This document shows positions 1-8,408 of a stretch of 47,013 bases of DNA, one piece after another. The notes beneath the pieces are model-generated. The model did not search any database, had not been told where the DNA came from, and saw nothing but the letters and a program-made list of their open reading frames with translations. The stretch lies in assembly GCA_034432095.1 (NCBI GenBank), contig DAOUCV010000054.1, positions 1 through 47,013 on the forward strand. The letters run 5' to 3'. This DNA comes from DAOUCV01 sp034432095. Lineage in GTDB: Bacteria > Chloroflexota > Dehalococcoidia > Dehalococcoidales > UBA2162. The stretch's first letter is position 1; each line of letters opens with the position of its first letter. Made by a program: the position numbers and the translations under genes.

Positions 1-75
1 GTGGGAGAACCGGATGGTAAAGTCGGTTACCTATCCGCTAAACGAGTTCCCAAGAGTCCAATTTTGAAAAATTAG
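1..75 (+). other. possible C-terminal tail of a gene entering from the left
   Basis: One plus-strand frame is open from the first base and reads 24 codons (ending ...KRVPKSPILKN) to a TAG at 73-75. It may be the last part of a gene outside the window, but it is too short to assign to a family and could be chance. Positions 76-347 contain no gene I can support. Confidence 0.2.
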
Positions 76-106
76 ATAGCTGTAGACAGTCTAATTTTCA
101 AAAATT
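60..106. repeat. AT-rich imperfect inverted repeat
   Basis: AATTTTGAAAAATTAGA at 60-76 is nearly the reverse complement of TCTAATTTTCAAAAATT at 90-106, with a 13-base loop. It overlaps the end of the possible leftmost reading frame, so it could act as a weak transcription terminator. No long T tract follows and no transposase is nearby. Confidence 0.35.
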
Positions 107-347
107 CCTAACACCCCCTATATATTTACTGTCTGCTAACTCAGGCTAAGGCAGCAGTCCCCTTAGTTTCAGTTTATTGGTGATAATTGCAAGCTGACAA
201 AACTATTCTTTGATTCTGAACGTCCCTATTAACGCCAGGATAGCAGCTAGATAAAAGTACGAAGGGAAAAGGGGAAAGGGTTCTAAAGACTTAAACAGGC
301 TAATTCACTGAGGCAGCTTAAAGAGGTTTCCCTTTATTACGAAATTG

Positions 348-1892
348 CTATCTCGGGAAAAGGGGAGGGATTGATAAATGACTCCGAATACTAGCTTTGT
401 CAATCTTCCCGTTGGCAGTTCTGGGCAGGGAATCCATAAAGATAATCTGTTTGGGCACCTTATAACTGGCCAGGCGTTCAAGGCAAAACCGCTTAATCTC
501 CTGCTCGGTAAGTGTCTTCCCTTTCTTTAGACCGACAACCGCCCCAACCACCTCGCCCCGAAGCCCATCAGGAATGCCTATCACCGCCGCCTCAGCCACC
601 TTGGGGTGGGTAGACAGCACGTCCTCAATATCAATGGGAAGAACATTCTGGCCCTTGACGATAATCGTCTCTTTCTTCCGACCAGTAAGAAACAGATTGC
701 CCTTCTCATTGAGCATACCAATATCTCCGGTATAGAGCCAGCCGTTCTTTATCACCTCAGCGGTAGCTCGAGGATTGTTATAATATCCCTTCATTATCGG
801 TCCTCTGACGATTATCTCACCCGATTGATTGACAGGTAACTCCCGACCGTTATCATCCACTATCCTCACCTCCCACCCAGGCAGGGCTTTCCCCACCGAG
901 CCAAGCTTTTCGCTACCATCAATGGGTGCGCAGGTAACATGACATACCGCTTCGGTTAAGCCCCAACAATCCATAATTGTAAAGCCGTAGAGTTGCTTAA
1001 ACCGCCGTATTATGTCAACCGAAAGAGGCGCACCAGCACTGGCGCACAAGCGGAGGGAACTCAGGTCATTCTTTATCCCCTCCTTCTCCGCCATATCCAC
1101 CGCCAGGGCAAAAATATAGGGCACCCCCAGCCACATGGTACCTCTTTCCTTTTCAATAGCTGCCAGAAAACTATTAATGGATAACCCCGTCCCCGGTACT
1201 ATTACCACGGTGCTACCTTTATTAATGGAAGCCAGTAATGCCGCCACCAAACCAAATACGTGATATACCGGTAAGGCAAACAGCATCATTATGTCTCTAT
1301 CAGTCTGCTGATAGCCATCTCCGGACATAACTGCTTCCATCACTAAGCTCCGGTGGGATAACATCACTCCTCTGGGGTGAAAAGAGGAAGCGGAGGTATA
1401 AAGGATGAGAGCTATATCCTCAGGCGCTGGCTCTGAGTCAACCTGCCGCGCTGAGCTTACCGTCATAATCTCCTGATAACTAAGAAAGTGCCCTTTGCAC
1501 TTGGAATCCAAATCTATGACACGCTTAATAGACTTAAATCTTGACAGAACTGGAACCAGCGGTTCCAGTGCGGGACTTTCCGCTATCAGAACCTTCGGTT
1601 GACAATCATTAAACAAAGCGATTAACTCACCAACCTTATATTTAGGGTCAAGGGGAACAGCGATAGCCCCGGTCTTGACAATGCCAAAGTAAGTGATAAC
1701 AAACTCAGGGCTATTGGATAGCAGCACGGCTATCCGGTCGCACTTCTTTACGCCCATTTTGATTAAGGCATTAGCTAGCTTATTTGATGTTTCATCTAAA
1801 TCGGTATAGGAGAACCTGCGCTCACCCGAAACGATAGCCGTCTTCCTGCCGTACCTGCCCGCCACTCCTTCAAGCATCAGCTTCAGGTTCAC
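348..1892 (-). CDS. AMP-forming acyl-CoA synthetase (ANL superfamily)
   Basis: This 514-residue protein has the layout of AMP-dependent acid-CoA ligases, which activate a carboxylate through an acyl-AMP. The C-terminal hinge motif YTGDIG...GRKKETIIVKG is clear, and PRTANGKIDK near residue 500 carries the usual catalytic lysine. The N-terminal phosphate loop is unusual: residues 165-176 read YTSASSFHPRGV, whereas the family normally has YTSGTTGxPKGV, so both the glycine-rich core and the lysine are changed. It starts with GTG at 1892, and the upstream ATP-grasp stop TAG shares one base with it (TAGTG), which indicates translational coupling. The substrate cannot be told from sequence; a medium- or long-chain or aryl acid is plausible. 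Confidence 0.9.
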   Translation of the reverse strand: MNLKLMLEGVAGRYGRKTAIVSGERRFSYTDLDETSNKLANALIKMGVKKCDRIAVLLSNSPEFVITYFGIVKTGAIAVPLDPKYKVGELIALFNDCQPKVLIAESPALEPLVPVLSRFKSIKRVIDLDSKCKGHFLSYQEIMTVSSARQVDSEPAPEDIALILYTSASSFHPRGVMLSHRSLVMEAVMSGDGYQQTDRDIMMLFALPVYHVFGLVAALLASINKGSTVVIVPGTGLSINSFLAAIEKERGTMWLGVPYIFALAVDMAEKEGIKNDLSSLRLCASAGAPLSVDIIRRFKQLYGFTIMDCWGLTEAVCHVTCAPIDGSEKLGSVGKALPGWEVRIVDDNGRELPVNQSGEIIVRGPIMKGYYNNPRATAEVIKNGWLYTGDIGMLNEKGNLFLTGRKKETIIVKGQNVLPIDIEDVLSTHPKVAEAAVIGIPDGLRGEVVGAVVGLKKGKTLTEQEIKRFCLERLASYKVPKQIIFMDSLPRTANGKIDKASIRSHLSIPPLFPR

Positions 1893-2596
1893 TACTGGCT
1901 AGCTCCCTCAAGTATTACCCTGGCATCCACCGCCACAGCACCATCTTTGTAAGCAAAAACAGGATTAAGGTCGAGCTCGGCTACCTCAGGGTGCTGCTCC
2001 ACAAAACTGGAAACCCTAAGTATTAGCTCTTCCAGATAGCTCACATCTACCGGTTCCTGACCTCGGTAACCCTCTAACAAGGGATAGCCCTTTATTTCCC
2101 GTATCATTTCTCTGGCGTCTCTTCTTTCTAGCGGAACAATTCTGAAGGAGACATCTTTCAGGATTTCCACCAGAATACCGCCAAGACCAAACATGAGCAC
2201 CGGACCAAACTGGGCATCCTTGGACATCCCAATGATTACCTCTACTCCAGGGCGAGCCATCTTCTGGACTGATACCCCCTGAATCTTTGCCTCAGGGTAC
2301 CGCTTTTTGATTGCCCTCATAATATCATCGTAGGCCTTGCCTACCTGTTTTGATGTCCTCAAATTCAGCTTAACGCCACCGGCATCACTCTTATGGACAA
2401 TATCTGGTGAGGCTATCTTCAGTACTACGGGGAAGCCGAGCTGCTTACTTATTGATAGCGCTTCATCTCTTGAAGTAGCTAGCCTGGTATCAACAACACT
2501 TATCCCGGCTTGTTTGAGGAGTTCCTTAGCCTCTACTTCCGTCAGTATGTTCCTTCCCTCCCTCCTCGCCCTAGTTATCACCTGTTGCTCAGTCAT
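1892..2596 (-). CDS. ATP-grasp acyl-CoA synthetase (NDP-forming) beta-type subunit
   Basis: The 234 residues match the ATP-grasp domain of NDP-forming acetyl/acyl-CoA synthetases. The opening ILTEVEAKELLKQAGI, the segment LGFPVVLKIASPDIVHKSDA and the C-terminal ELDLNPVFAY are typical of the family. In it, the beta subunit phosphorylates its partner and couples acyl-CoA to ATP or GDP. It has the usual length of a stand-alone beta chain; no alpha chain is visible here. Start ATG 2596 follows AGGAGG. It is the first gene of a two-gene unit with the AMP-forming synthetase, which suggests both act on related acyl substrates. Confidence 0.85.
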   Translation of the reverse strand: MTEQQVITRARREGRNILTEVEAKELLKQAGISVVDTRLATSRDEALSISKQLGFPVVLKIASPDIVHKSDAGGVKLNLRTSKQVGKAYDDIMRAIKKRYPEAKIQGVSVQKMARPGVEVIIGMSKDAQFGPVLMFGLGGILVEILKDVSFRIVPLERRDAREMIREIKGYPLLEGYRGQEPVDVSYLEELILRVSSFVEQHPEVAELDLNPVFAYKDGAVAVDARVILEGASQ

Positions 2597-2632
2597 TTAC
2601 CGCTATCCTCCTGCATCGGGATTTAATGGGGT

Positions 2633-2661
2633 AGTTTAGCAGATTTTACCTGCTTTGCCAA
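2633..2661 (-). promoter_or_regulatory. candidate sigma70 promoter for the acyl-CoA synthetase pair
   Basis: On the minus strand a TTGGCA -35 (2661-2656) is followed after 17 bases by TAAACT (2638-2633), about 40 bases before the ATP-grasp start. The -35 matches 5/6 and the -10 matches 4/6. Confidence 0.45.
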
Positions 2662-2671
2662 GTTTTAAAAT

Positions 2672-2719
2672 GAGACACGGTGCCCGGGGCTGCGCCACCA
2701 CCGCCGGAGCCCGTGTCTC
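2672..2719 (-). terminator. GC-rich stem-loop, probable terminator after the DUF1616 gene
   Basis: GAGACACGG (2672-2680) pairs exactly with CCGTGTCTC (2711-2719) around a GC-rich loop. Read on the minus strand it ends in ATTTTAAAA, a weak T-rich tail. A second small hairpin, CTATGT-TCGG-ACATAG, abuts it at 2720-2735. Both lie just downstream of the DUF1616 gene. Confidence 0.5.
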
Positions 2720-2777
2720 CTATGTTCGGACATAGCCACTCTTTATCGGTGTTCCTGAGACCGGTTACACTTACAGC

Positions 2778-3620
2778 TCATTGCTCTCTAACATCAATCC
2801 ACAGGTGAAGTGGTTCTAAGTAAGGTGTAACCTCCCCCTTTTTGTATAGCAAAAATTCCACCTTCTGCTTCTCGCCAGCTACCGTGGGTGTAAAACTGAC
2901 CTCATTTTCCCATTTCTGCCCGGGCTCCAGGGTAATTCCTTTGACCTCGCTATTCCTGACACCATCTATTCTTATTTCCATCTCATAGCTCACTGTCTCA
3001 CGCTCCTCATTAGTAATGCCCACCACCACCTTCCCCTCTTCTCCCACGCTCAGCTCCTTGGGATAGGCTGTAGCCTCGCCTCCCGGGCCCAAGAAATAAA
3101 ACAGGGTAAATTCCTCCTCCACCCTCGGGCTAGCTATGACGTAACCCAGCGTTCCCAATACTCCTAATATGGCTACCATTAAAAGGATAGACAATGCCTT
3201 ATCCAGGGCATTTCTACTCCAGCCCGGCACTCTAAGATGAAATTCAATTCTAAACCTCTCCTCTTCCGGGACCCTCTTTTGCCTGAACCAGGCAATAACC
3301 GACATAATAAATATGAATGAGGCTACGGAATAGACTATAGGCTCCAGTCTTATTCCCCACGGAGTAGTGTTAAGGACAAGCCCAATAAGCGGCACGACGA
3401 CAAGGCTCATACCCAAGCTGAATGCCACTCTCTCAATGCCACCCATTCCTCTCCTCCTTGGGAACAATGCCATTATCAGCGCATATCCGGGGAAAAAGAG
3501 TACAGCCGGAATCCCTAGGATTGTACGCAGCATATTAGACGGAGAAAGGATGACAGCAGCAACCAACCCCATAACTAACAGGTTCAATGGTAAGAGCCCC
3601 GCTCCCAGCTTAATCCTCAT
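2778..3620 (-). CDS. DUF1616 family membrane protein
   Basis: 280 residues. Hydrophobic segments occur near residues 8-30, 35-52, 63-85, 93-112 and 139-162, followed by a soluble domain of about 115 residues that looks like an extracytoplasmic beta-sandwich (GEEGKVVVGITNEE, then LEPGQKWENEVSF). This fits DUF1616 proteins, found mainly in archaea and Chloroflexota and often near surface-polysaccharide genes; their function is unknown. ATG 3620 follows TGAGGATT. It stands alone, divergent from the glycan operon that begins at 3940, so a role in envelope assembly is a guess from position. Confidence 0.75.
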   Translation of the reverse strand: MRIKLGAGLLPLNLLVMGLVAAVILSPSNMLRTILGIPAVLFFPGYALIMALFPRRRGMGGIERVAFSLGMSLVVVPLIGLVLNTTPWGIRLEPIVYSVASFIFIMSVIAWFRQKRVPEEERFRIEFHLRVPGWSRNALDKALSILLMVAILGVLGTLGYVIASPRVEEEFTLFYFLGPGGEATAYPKELSVGEEGKVVVGITNEERETVSYEMEIRIDGVRNSEVKGITLEPGQKWENEVSFTPTVAGEKQKVEFLLYKKGEVTPYLEPLHLWIDVREQ

Positions 3621-3631
3621 GTAATCCTCAT

Positions 3632-3647
3632 TAAAGTATTAACTTTA
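3632..3647. promoter_or_regulatory. perfect palindrome upstream of the DUF1616 gene
   Basis: TAAAGT-ATTA-ACTTTA is a perfect inverted repeat 12 bases before the DUF1616 start. It could be an operator or a 5' hairpin. The rest of the 319-base divergent gap (3621-3939) holds an isolated TATAAT at 3789-3794 and a TTGACG at 3906-3911, neither with a good partner element, and no gene. Confidence 0.3.
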
Positions 3648-3939
3648 GCTAGCGAGTATACCAACCTGCCTAGTCTAAAGCTTGTAGCACCTTCTAGTCT
3701 AATTACATCTGAACAAAAGGGCACCGTAGACTGAAGTTGAACCTATTCACAACAGCCCTAGCGTGCCCCCGGTAAACTCATTTTTGATATAATAGAACAC
3801 TACAAGTACAATAGCAAGAGCAGCATCATGACTGGAGCAGTCGCGAGTTGTCAGCAGAACACATATTACCTGCGAGAAATTGTCAATAGACATAAAAACT
3901 GACAGTTGACGGCATTAACATCAATTTGTTAGAGTTAGC

Positions 3940-4656
3940 TTGGATAAGATGGCTAGGGTGAAGCCCACAGAGATAGCTACCCCTAAAGTAAGGATAACAG
4001 CCCTTATTTGCACCCTCAATGAGGAGAAAAGTCTCCCTCACGTGCTACCCAAGATACCTGAATGGGTGGACGAGGTCCTTCTGGTGGATGGACATTCCAG
4101 CGATAATACAATAGAGATAGCCAAAAGACTTCGCCCCGATATCCGTATTCTTTATCAGCCAGCCAGAGGGAAGGGTGATGCCCTTAGATATGGATTCAAG
4201 CACGCCAGTGGCGATATCATTGTTGCGCTAGATGCTGATGGCACCACCAACCCCGAGGAAATGTCCAAGTTTATCGAGCCGCTCCTTAATGGCTATGATT
4301 TTGCCAAAGGCTCGCGATTTGCTCTTGGACTTCCTCGCAACAAACCTTGGTACCGAATTTTAGGCAACTGGATCATTACTATGACATTTAATATTCTCTT
4401 TGGCAAAAGGTATAGTGACCTCTGTTCAGGCTACAACGCTTTCTGGAAAAAGGAGATGGAGCGGGTAAATCTGTGGTCACCAGATGGGTTTGAAGACGAA
4501 CCTTTTATTAACAGTAGGGTGACGAAAGCAGGGCTGAAGGTGATAGAGGTAGGGCATCTGGATGAGGGGAGGCTCGGGGGCAGCAGCAAAGCCCCAAGCT
4601 GGAGGCAAGGCTTTAAAGCCATCAAAACCATAGTAAGGGAGCGGTTCTGTGGCTGA
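3940..4656 (+). CDS. glycosyltransferase family 2 (dolichyl-phosphate-mannose-synthase-like)
   Basis: 238 residues with a GT-A fold: ALICTLNEEKSLPHVLPKI at the N terminus, LLVDGHSSDNT for nucleotide binding, and ALDADGT as the metal-binding DxD. The family transfers sugars from a nucleotide donor, often to a polyprenyl phosphate. The frame opens at TTG 3940; ATG 3949 is an equally possible start and neither has a clear ribosome site. No C-terminal membrane helices are present, unlike full-length GtrB types. It is the first gene of the glycan operon and its end overlaps the next gene by 8 bases. Confidence 0.85.
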   Translation: MDKMARVKPTEIATPKVRITALICTLNEEKSLPHVLPKIPEWVDEVLLVDGHSSDNTIEIAKRLRPDIRILYQPARGKGDALRYGFKHASGDIIVALDADGTTNPEEMSKFIEPLLNGYDFAKGSRFALGLPRNKPWYRILGNWIITMTFNILFGKRYSDLCSGYNAFWKKEMERVNLWSPDGFEDEPFINSRVTKAGLKVIEVGHLDEGRLGGSSKAPSWRQGFKAIKTIVRERFCG

Positions 4657-5596
4657 GCAACCCCTTCTCTCTACAGTCATCACCTCATACACACTGGAAA
4701 GGCTCAATGACATTCATGAGCTTCTGGACAGCATAAAGAGTCAAACCTATCCTAATATTGAGACCATCTTTGTGGCTGAGCGCTCCATGGAGCTACACGA
4801 GAAGGTTAAAGCGTATGGAGAGCAAAAGGGCATACCCAATATGAAGGTGGTGTTTAATCACGGTGAGCCCGGGCTGTCTGCGGCACGCAACCTGGGCATT
4901 CAAGAGGCTAAGGGCCAGATTATTGCCTTTGTCGATGATGATGTTGTTTTATTCCCTAATTGGGCGGAGGAGATGGTCAGAACCTACTCAGATGACTCTA
5001 TTATTGGGGCTACCGGTTCAGCTTCTCCCCTCTGGGAGGATGAGTCAATGAACTGGCTTCCTCGGGAACTTTATTGGCTCATTAGCTGTAGTGAATGGAC
5101 TGACTGGGATAAGATAACTGTAGCCCGAAGCGCATGGGGAGGGAATATGTCCTTTAAGAAAGAGGCTTTCAGCTCAGCTGGCCTGTTTCTAAATACACTC
5201 GGCTATCACAAAGTAATGGCTGAGGACCTGGAATTCTCGCTCAGAGTGAAATCAAAGACTGGGAAACAGATACTTTACAACCCCCGCGCCAGAGTCTGGC
5301 ACAAAGTGCATCAATATCGGTTATCATGGGGATTCATCACTGCAAGGTCTCGTCACATCGGGGTATCTAGACGCCTGCTAAAGAAGCTGTACCCCAAGGA
5401 CTCAAACCTGTTTGCCTTGGAAAGAGGACTATCGAGGCGTATTCTTAAACTACTCCTAAGTATACCGGGGGAGGCTCTTAAAAATCCCCTTATTGCCTGG
5501 CATAAGCTCTCAGTTACTATATTAGCTTTAACTTTCGTTACCCTTAGCTATTATTTTTCACGCCCCTCAACGCAAATGTTTGAGATGGTATCATAG
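4649..5596 (+). CDS. glycosyltransferase family 2
   Basis: 315 residues with the GT2 pattern: STVITSYTLERLNDIHELLDS, PGLSAARNLGIQEAKG, FVDDDVVLFPNW (the DxD region) and MAEDLEFSLRVK, the ED acceptor-site motif. It probably adds a sugar to a growing surface glycan. A hydrophobic stretch near residues 284-303 may bring it to the membrane. It starts with GTG 4649 after AAGGGAG, overlapping the previous stop, so translation is coupled. The donor sugar is unknown. Confidence 0.85.
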   Translation: MAEQPLLSTVITSYTLERLNDIHELLDSIKSQTYPNIETIFVAERSMELHEKVKAYGEQKGIPNMKVVFNHGEPGLSAARNLGIQEAKGQIIAFVDDDVVLFPNWAEEMVRTYSDDSIIGATGSASPLWEDESMNWLPRELYWLISCSEWTDWDKITVARSAWGGNMSFKKEAFSSAGLFLNTLGYHKVMAEDLEFSLRVKSKTGKQILYNPRARVWHKVHQYRLSWGFITARSRHIGVSRRLLKKLYPKDSNLFALERGLSRRILKLLLSIPGEALKNPLIAWHKLSVTILALTFVTLSYYFSRPSTQMFEMVS

Positions 5597-5599
5597 GGC

Positions 5600-6502
5600 A
5601 TGAAGATTCTCGTCACCGGCGCTACCGGTTTTATCGGAAGCCATCTAGTGCATGAACTTGTCAGGTCCGGACACAAGGTTGCGGTTCTGGCTAGGAAGAA
5701 CAGCAGTGTGGAACACCTAAACAACCTCGGGGTTGACGTCCGGTATGGCGATGTTACGGATTTGCTTTCTGTTATAGAAGCCTGCAAAGGGGTAGATACC
5801 GTCATTCATCTAGCGGCAATTACCTCCTCAGAAGGGACGGACTACGAAGAAAGCTTCTTAGTCAATGTTGTGGGTTCTCAGAACGTGATTGATGCCTGTA
5901 AAATAAATCAGGTCTCAAGGATTATCTATATGGGGACACAGTCAGATAACCCCGGGGCTTATGCTAGGACAAAACGAAAGGTGGAGGAGTTGTTCCGTGA
6001 TTCAGGTCTCAACGTCACGATTATCAAGCCCTCTTTGGTCTACGGACCGGGGGATAAGGGCTTGTTTAGTAGCATGGCAAAATTTATTAAAAAGTTCCCG
6101 GTCATCCCCATCGTCGGTTCGGGAAAGTATCCAATGAAGCCAATATATGTGGGTGATGTAACGAAGGCGATAACCAGTTGCCTTGAAAGAAGCGACCTGA
6201 AGACCGTGTATTTCCTTTCCGGTCCTGAGGAGATTACCTACAGTCAATGGATGGATGCCATCGCCAAAGCTATGGGACTCAAGAGGATAAAGCTTCGCAT
6301 TCCCTATTTCCTAATTTTCCTGGGAGTTCGTTTTGTTTCAATGTTCTTCAAAAAGTTTCCGGTTACCGTAGATACGTTGAAGGGACTGGTCAACCCGAGG
6401 ACTTATGATTCCAGACAAGCCGAAGATGACCTGGGCTTTATGCCGCTTACTTTACAAGAAGGGCTTAAGAAGACTTTCACTCAGGTTGTAGCAGAGAAAT
6501 GA
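5600..6502 (+). CDS. NAD(P)-dependent SDR epimerase/dehydratase
   Basis: 300 residues of an extended SDR. The N terminus has the Rossmann motif GATGFIGSH, later VIHLAA, and YARTK gives the YxxxK catalytic pair. The middle (IIKPSLVYGPGDKG) resembles the NDUFA9-like and sugar-epimerase branches. Substrate is not predictable; a nucleotide sugar fits the operon. ATG 5600 comes 3 bases after the upstream stop, and the end overlaps the oxidoreductase by ATGA. Confidence 0.85.
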   Translation: MKILVTGATGFIGSHLVHELVRSGHKVAVLARKNSSVEHLNNLGVDVRYGDVTDLLSVIEACKGVDTVIHLAAITSSEGTDYEESFLVNVVGSQNVIDACKINQVSRIIYMGTQSDNPGAYARTKRKVEELFRDSGLNVTIIKPSLVYGPGDKGLFSSMAKFIKKFPVIPIVGSGKYPMKPIYVGDVTKAITSCLERSDLKTVYFLSGPEEITYSQWMDAIAKAMGLKRIKLRIPYFLIFLGVRFVSMFFKKFPVTVDTLKGLVNPRTYDSRQAEDDLGFMPLTLQEGLKKTFTQVVAEK

Positions 6503-7524
6503 AAAGAGTCGGTGTAGTTGGAATGGGTAAGATGGGGATAGTCCATTCTGCTATCCTGAATGCTTTGCCTGATGTGGAGCTCGCTGCCGTAATGGACAAG
6601 GATAAAAGCCTAAGACAATATCTGTACGGAATGGGGATACGGGCTCCATTTTATCACTCGCTGGAAGAGATGCTAGGAAAAGAGAAACTTGACGGAGTTT
6701 TCGCCTGTGTCCCTTCTTCAACCAATTATATAGTGGCAAAGTCTTGTATTGAAAGAGGAATCAGTATCTTTTTGGAAAAGCCGCTCGCCAATAATTTAGC
6801 CAATGCCAATAAGATGATGGCACTGGTTAAAGACAGGAAAGACATAAAACATGGTGTGGGATTTATGATGGCTTATGTCCCCACCTTTTGTCACGCGAAG
6901 GAAGTCCTGCAGTCAGCAAGTCTGGGTGAGGTCAGAGAGATAAGAGCCTCAGCATATCAGAGTGCCGTATTTTCTAAGCAGAAGTCGTGGTTTTACAAGA
7001 AGGAGGCAGCTGGTGGTGGTGCGGTAACCTCTCTCGGCTCACATTTGATATTTCTCCTTCAGTGGCTATTTTCACCAGTGAGGCGGGTGCACGAAGCCAG
7101 CCTCGCTTATAGTTCCGGCAATGAAGTTGAAGACGCGGGGAGGATAGAACTAGAAATGGATGGCGGAGTCAGAGCAACGATGGACATTTCTTGGAGTGCT
7201 CCTGGTTATGATAATATGGAGCTTGATATTTTGGTCATTGCCTCGGAGGGAGAACTGCGCGTAACCAACCAAGAAACTGTACTTCAGCTTAAGGATGAAG
7301 GTGTTACTAGGGTCCACATCAGTGAATTACCCGATAGAGCAAAGTTTTATCTCGGTGGAGAAGGATACTGCCAAGAGGACGAAGATTTCATCTCCTGTCT
7401 TGGAGCTGACAAACAGCCTAAGGTGACCTGGAGAGAGGGTTACTGGGTCCAGGTGGTGCTTGATGCGATTTATCGGTCGGCGGAAGCCAATCAAGCTGTA
7501 ACTCTGCCGGGGGAGATAATGTGA
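6499..7524 (+). CDS. Gfo/Idh/MocA family oxidoreductase
   Basis: 341 residues. The Rossmann start VGVVGMGKMG and the EKPLANN motif, which holds the usual catalytic lysine, define the family, which oxidises or reduces sugars and sugar nucleotides with NAD(P). The C-terminal domain begins near residue 125 and includes GGGAVTSLGSHLI. It begins in an ATGA overlap with the SDR and ends in a GTGA overlap with the next gene, so these three are tightly coupled. A role as a sugar-nucleotide 3-dehydrogenase is possible but not shown. Confidence 0.88.
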   Translation: MKRVGVVGMGKMGIVHSAILNALPDVELAAVMDKDKSLRQYLYGMGIRAPFYHSLEEMLGKEKLDGVFACVPSSTNYIVAKSCIERGISIFLEKPLANNLANANKMMALVKDRKDIKHGVGFMMAYVPTFCHAKEVLQSASLGEVREIRASAYQSAVFSKQKSWFYKKEAAGGGAVTSLGSHLIFLLQWLFSPVRRVHEASLAYSSGNEVEDAGRIELEMDGGVRATMDISWSAPGYDNMELDILVIASEGELRVTNQETVLQLKDEGVTRVHISELPDRAKFYLGGEGYCQEDEDFISCLGADKQPKVTWREGYWVQVVLDAIYRSAEANQAVTLPGEIM

Positions 7525-8375
7525 AAGCGATCGTGAGTGCCGAGCCTCTAATTGGGGTGAGCCGGACTTCGAATGCCCATACAAGGTACTACCGCAGCGT
7601 TTTCCAGAATGAGGATAAGGTGAAGATACTGCTGGCCCAGTGGCAAAGTCTAGGGCTTAAAACTTTCCTTTGTCCCTCCCATCACCAGTTGCTAGAGATA
7701 CTTGGAGATTCAAGCAGGGTAATGGATGTTGAGATATACCCCATACTGCTTGATGCCGCTCAGTATAGTAAGGCTATTCAAAATTATGGAATGGTAGGAT
7801 TTGCCCGTAGACAGTTAACAAGGATAAAGATACCGCACCTCCCTGGAATTGCCTACACTGGAGTAAGGTACCTACCCAAGATATTGAGGAGAGATTTCAG
7901 ATATGCAAGCCTTCTTCTAGCTTCTATGGAGATGGCTAGTTTCGGCAGGTTCCCGGCGAGGGTAGTATTTCTGCATCCTCAAGTAACTGACCTTGCCTTA
8001 GCCAATGATAATGGCGAGTTCTTCAGGCTCTTTGCCCGTTTCGTCCGCAGCAGATATAAAGTAGAAGCAGGATTGATGACCAATAATATTGGAGTTCTGT
8101 TAGATAGGTTAGACAAATGGTCTCTTGATATCACCCATGTAGCTGGTCCAGTCAACAGAAGAGGGTACCATATGAAACCTGACCAGTCTAAGTGTGAGGA
8201 GTTGATTGCAAAGACCAAGAGAACAGTAATCGCGACTGAGTTAAGCTTCACCGCAATCCCCACCGAAGATGACCTTACCTATTTGAATAGGCTGGGTGTA
8301 TCCTCGTTTGTGGTAGAACTAGGGGACATCATGGATGCGCTCAGGCTTACTGATTTGCTTGCGAAATTTCCCTAA
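7521..8375 (+). CDS. unrecognised protein of the glycan operon, TIM-barrel-like
   Basis: I cannot place this 284-residue protein in a family. It has no signal peptide or membrane helix and alternates predicted strands and helices. Strands ending in charged or polar clusters (RVVFLHPQVTD, EAGLMTNNIG, THVAGPVNRRGYHMKP, TVIATELSF, SFVVELGDI) look like the active-site rim of a TIM-barrel enzyme such as an aldolase or isomerase. It starts at GTG 7521, sharing GTGA with the Gfo/Idh gene, which suggests the two act together on one sugar. It ends 33 bases before the next likely start. Confidence 0.75.
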   Translation: MKAIVSAEPLIGVSRTSNAHTRYYRSVFQNEDKVKILLAQWQSLGLKTFLCPSHHQLLEILGDSSRVMDVEIYPILLDAAQYSKAIQNYGMVGFARRQLTRIKIPHLPGIAYTGVRYLPKILRRDFRYASLLLASMEMASFGRFPARVVFLHPQVTDLALANDNGEFFRLFARFVRSRYKVEAGLMTNNIGVLLDRLDKWSLDITHVAGPVNRRGYHMKPDQSKCEELIAKTKRTVIATELSFTAIPTEDDLTYLNRLGVSSFVVELGDIMDALRLTDLLAKFP

Positions 8376-8395
8376 ATAAATTTTTTAAGGTATTT

Positions 8396-8401
8396 GAGGA
8401 G
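8396..8401 (+). promoter_or_regulatory. ribosome binding site that fixes the next start
   Basis: GAGGAG lies 7 bases before ATG 8409 but only 1 base before ATG 8403, and it overlaps the TTG at 8394. ATG 8409 is therefore the best start for the following epimerase. Confidence 0.65.
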
Positions 8402-8408
8402 AATGAAA

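Noticed and set aside
60..106. insertion-sequence end
   Set aside because: The inverted repeat is short and AT-rich, with no transposase and no target duplication in view.
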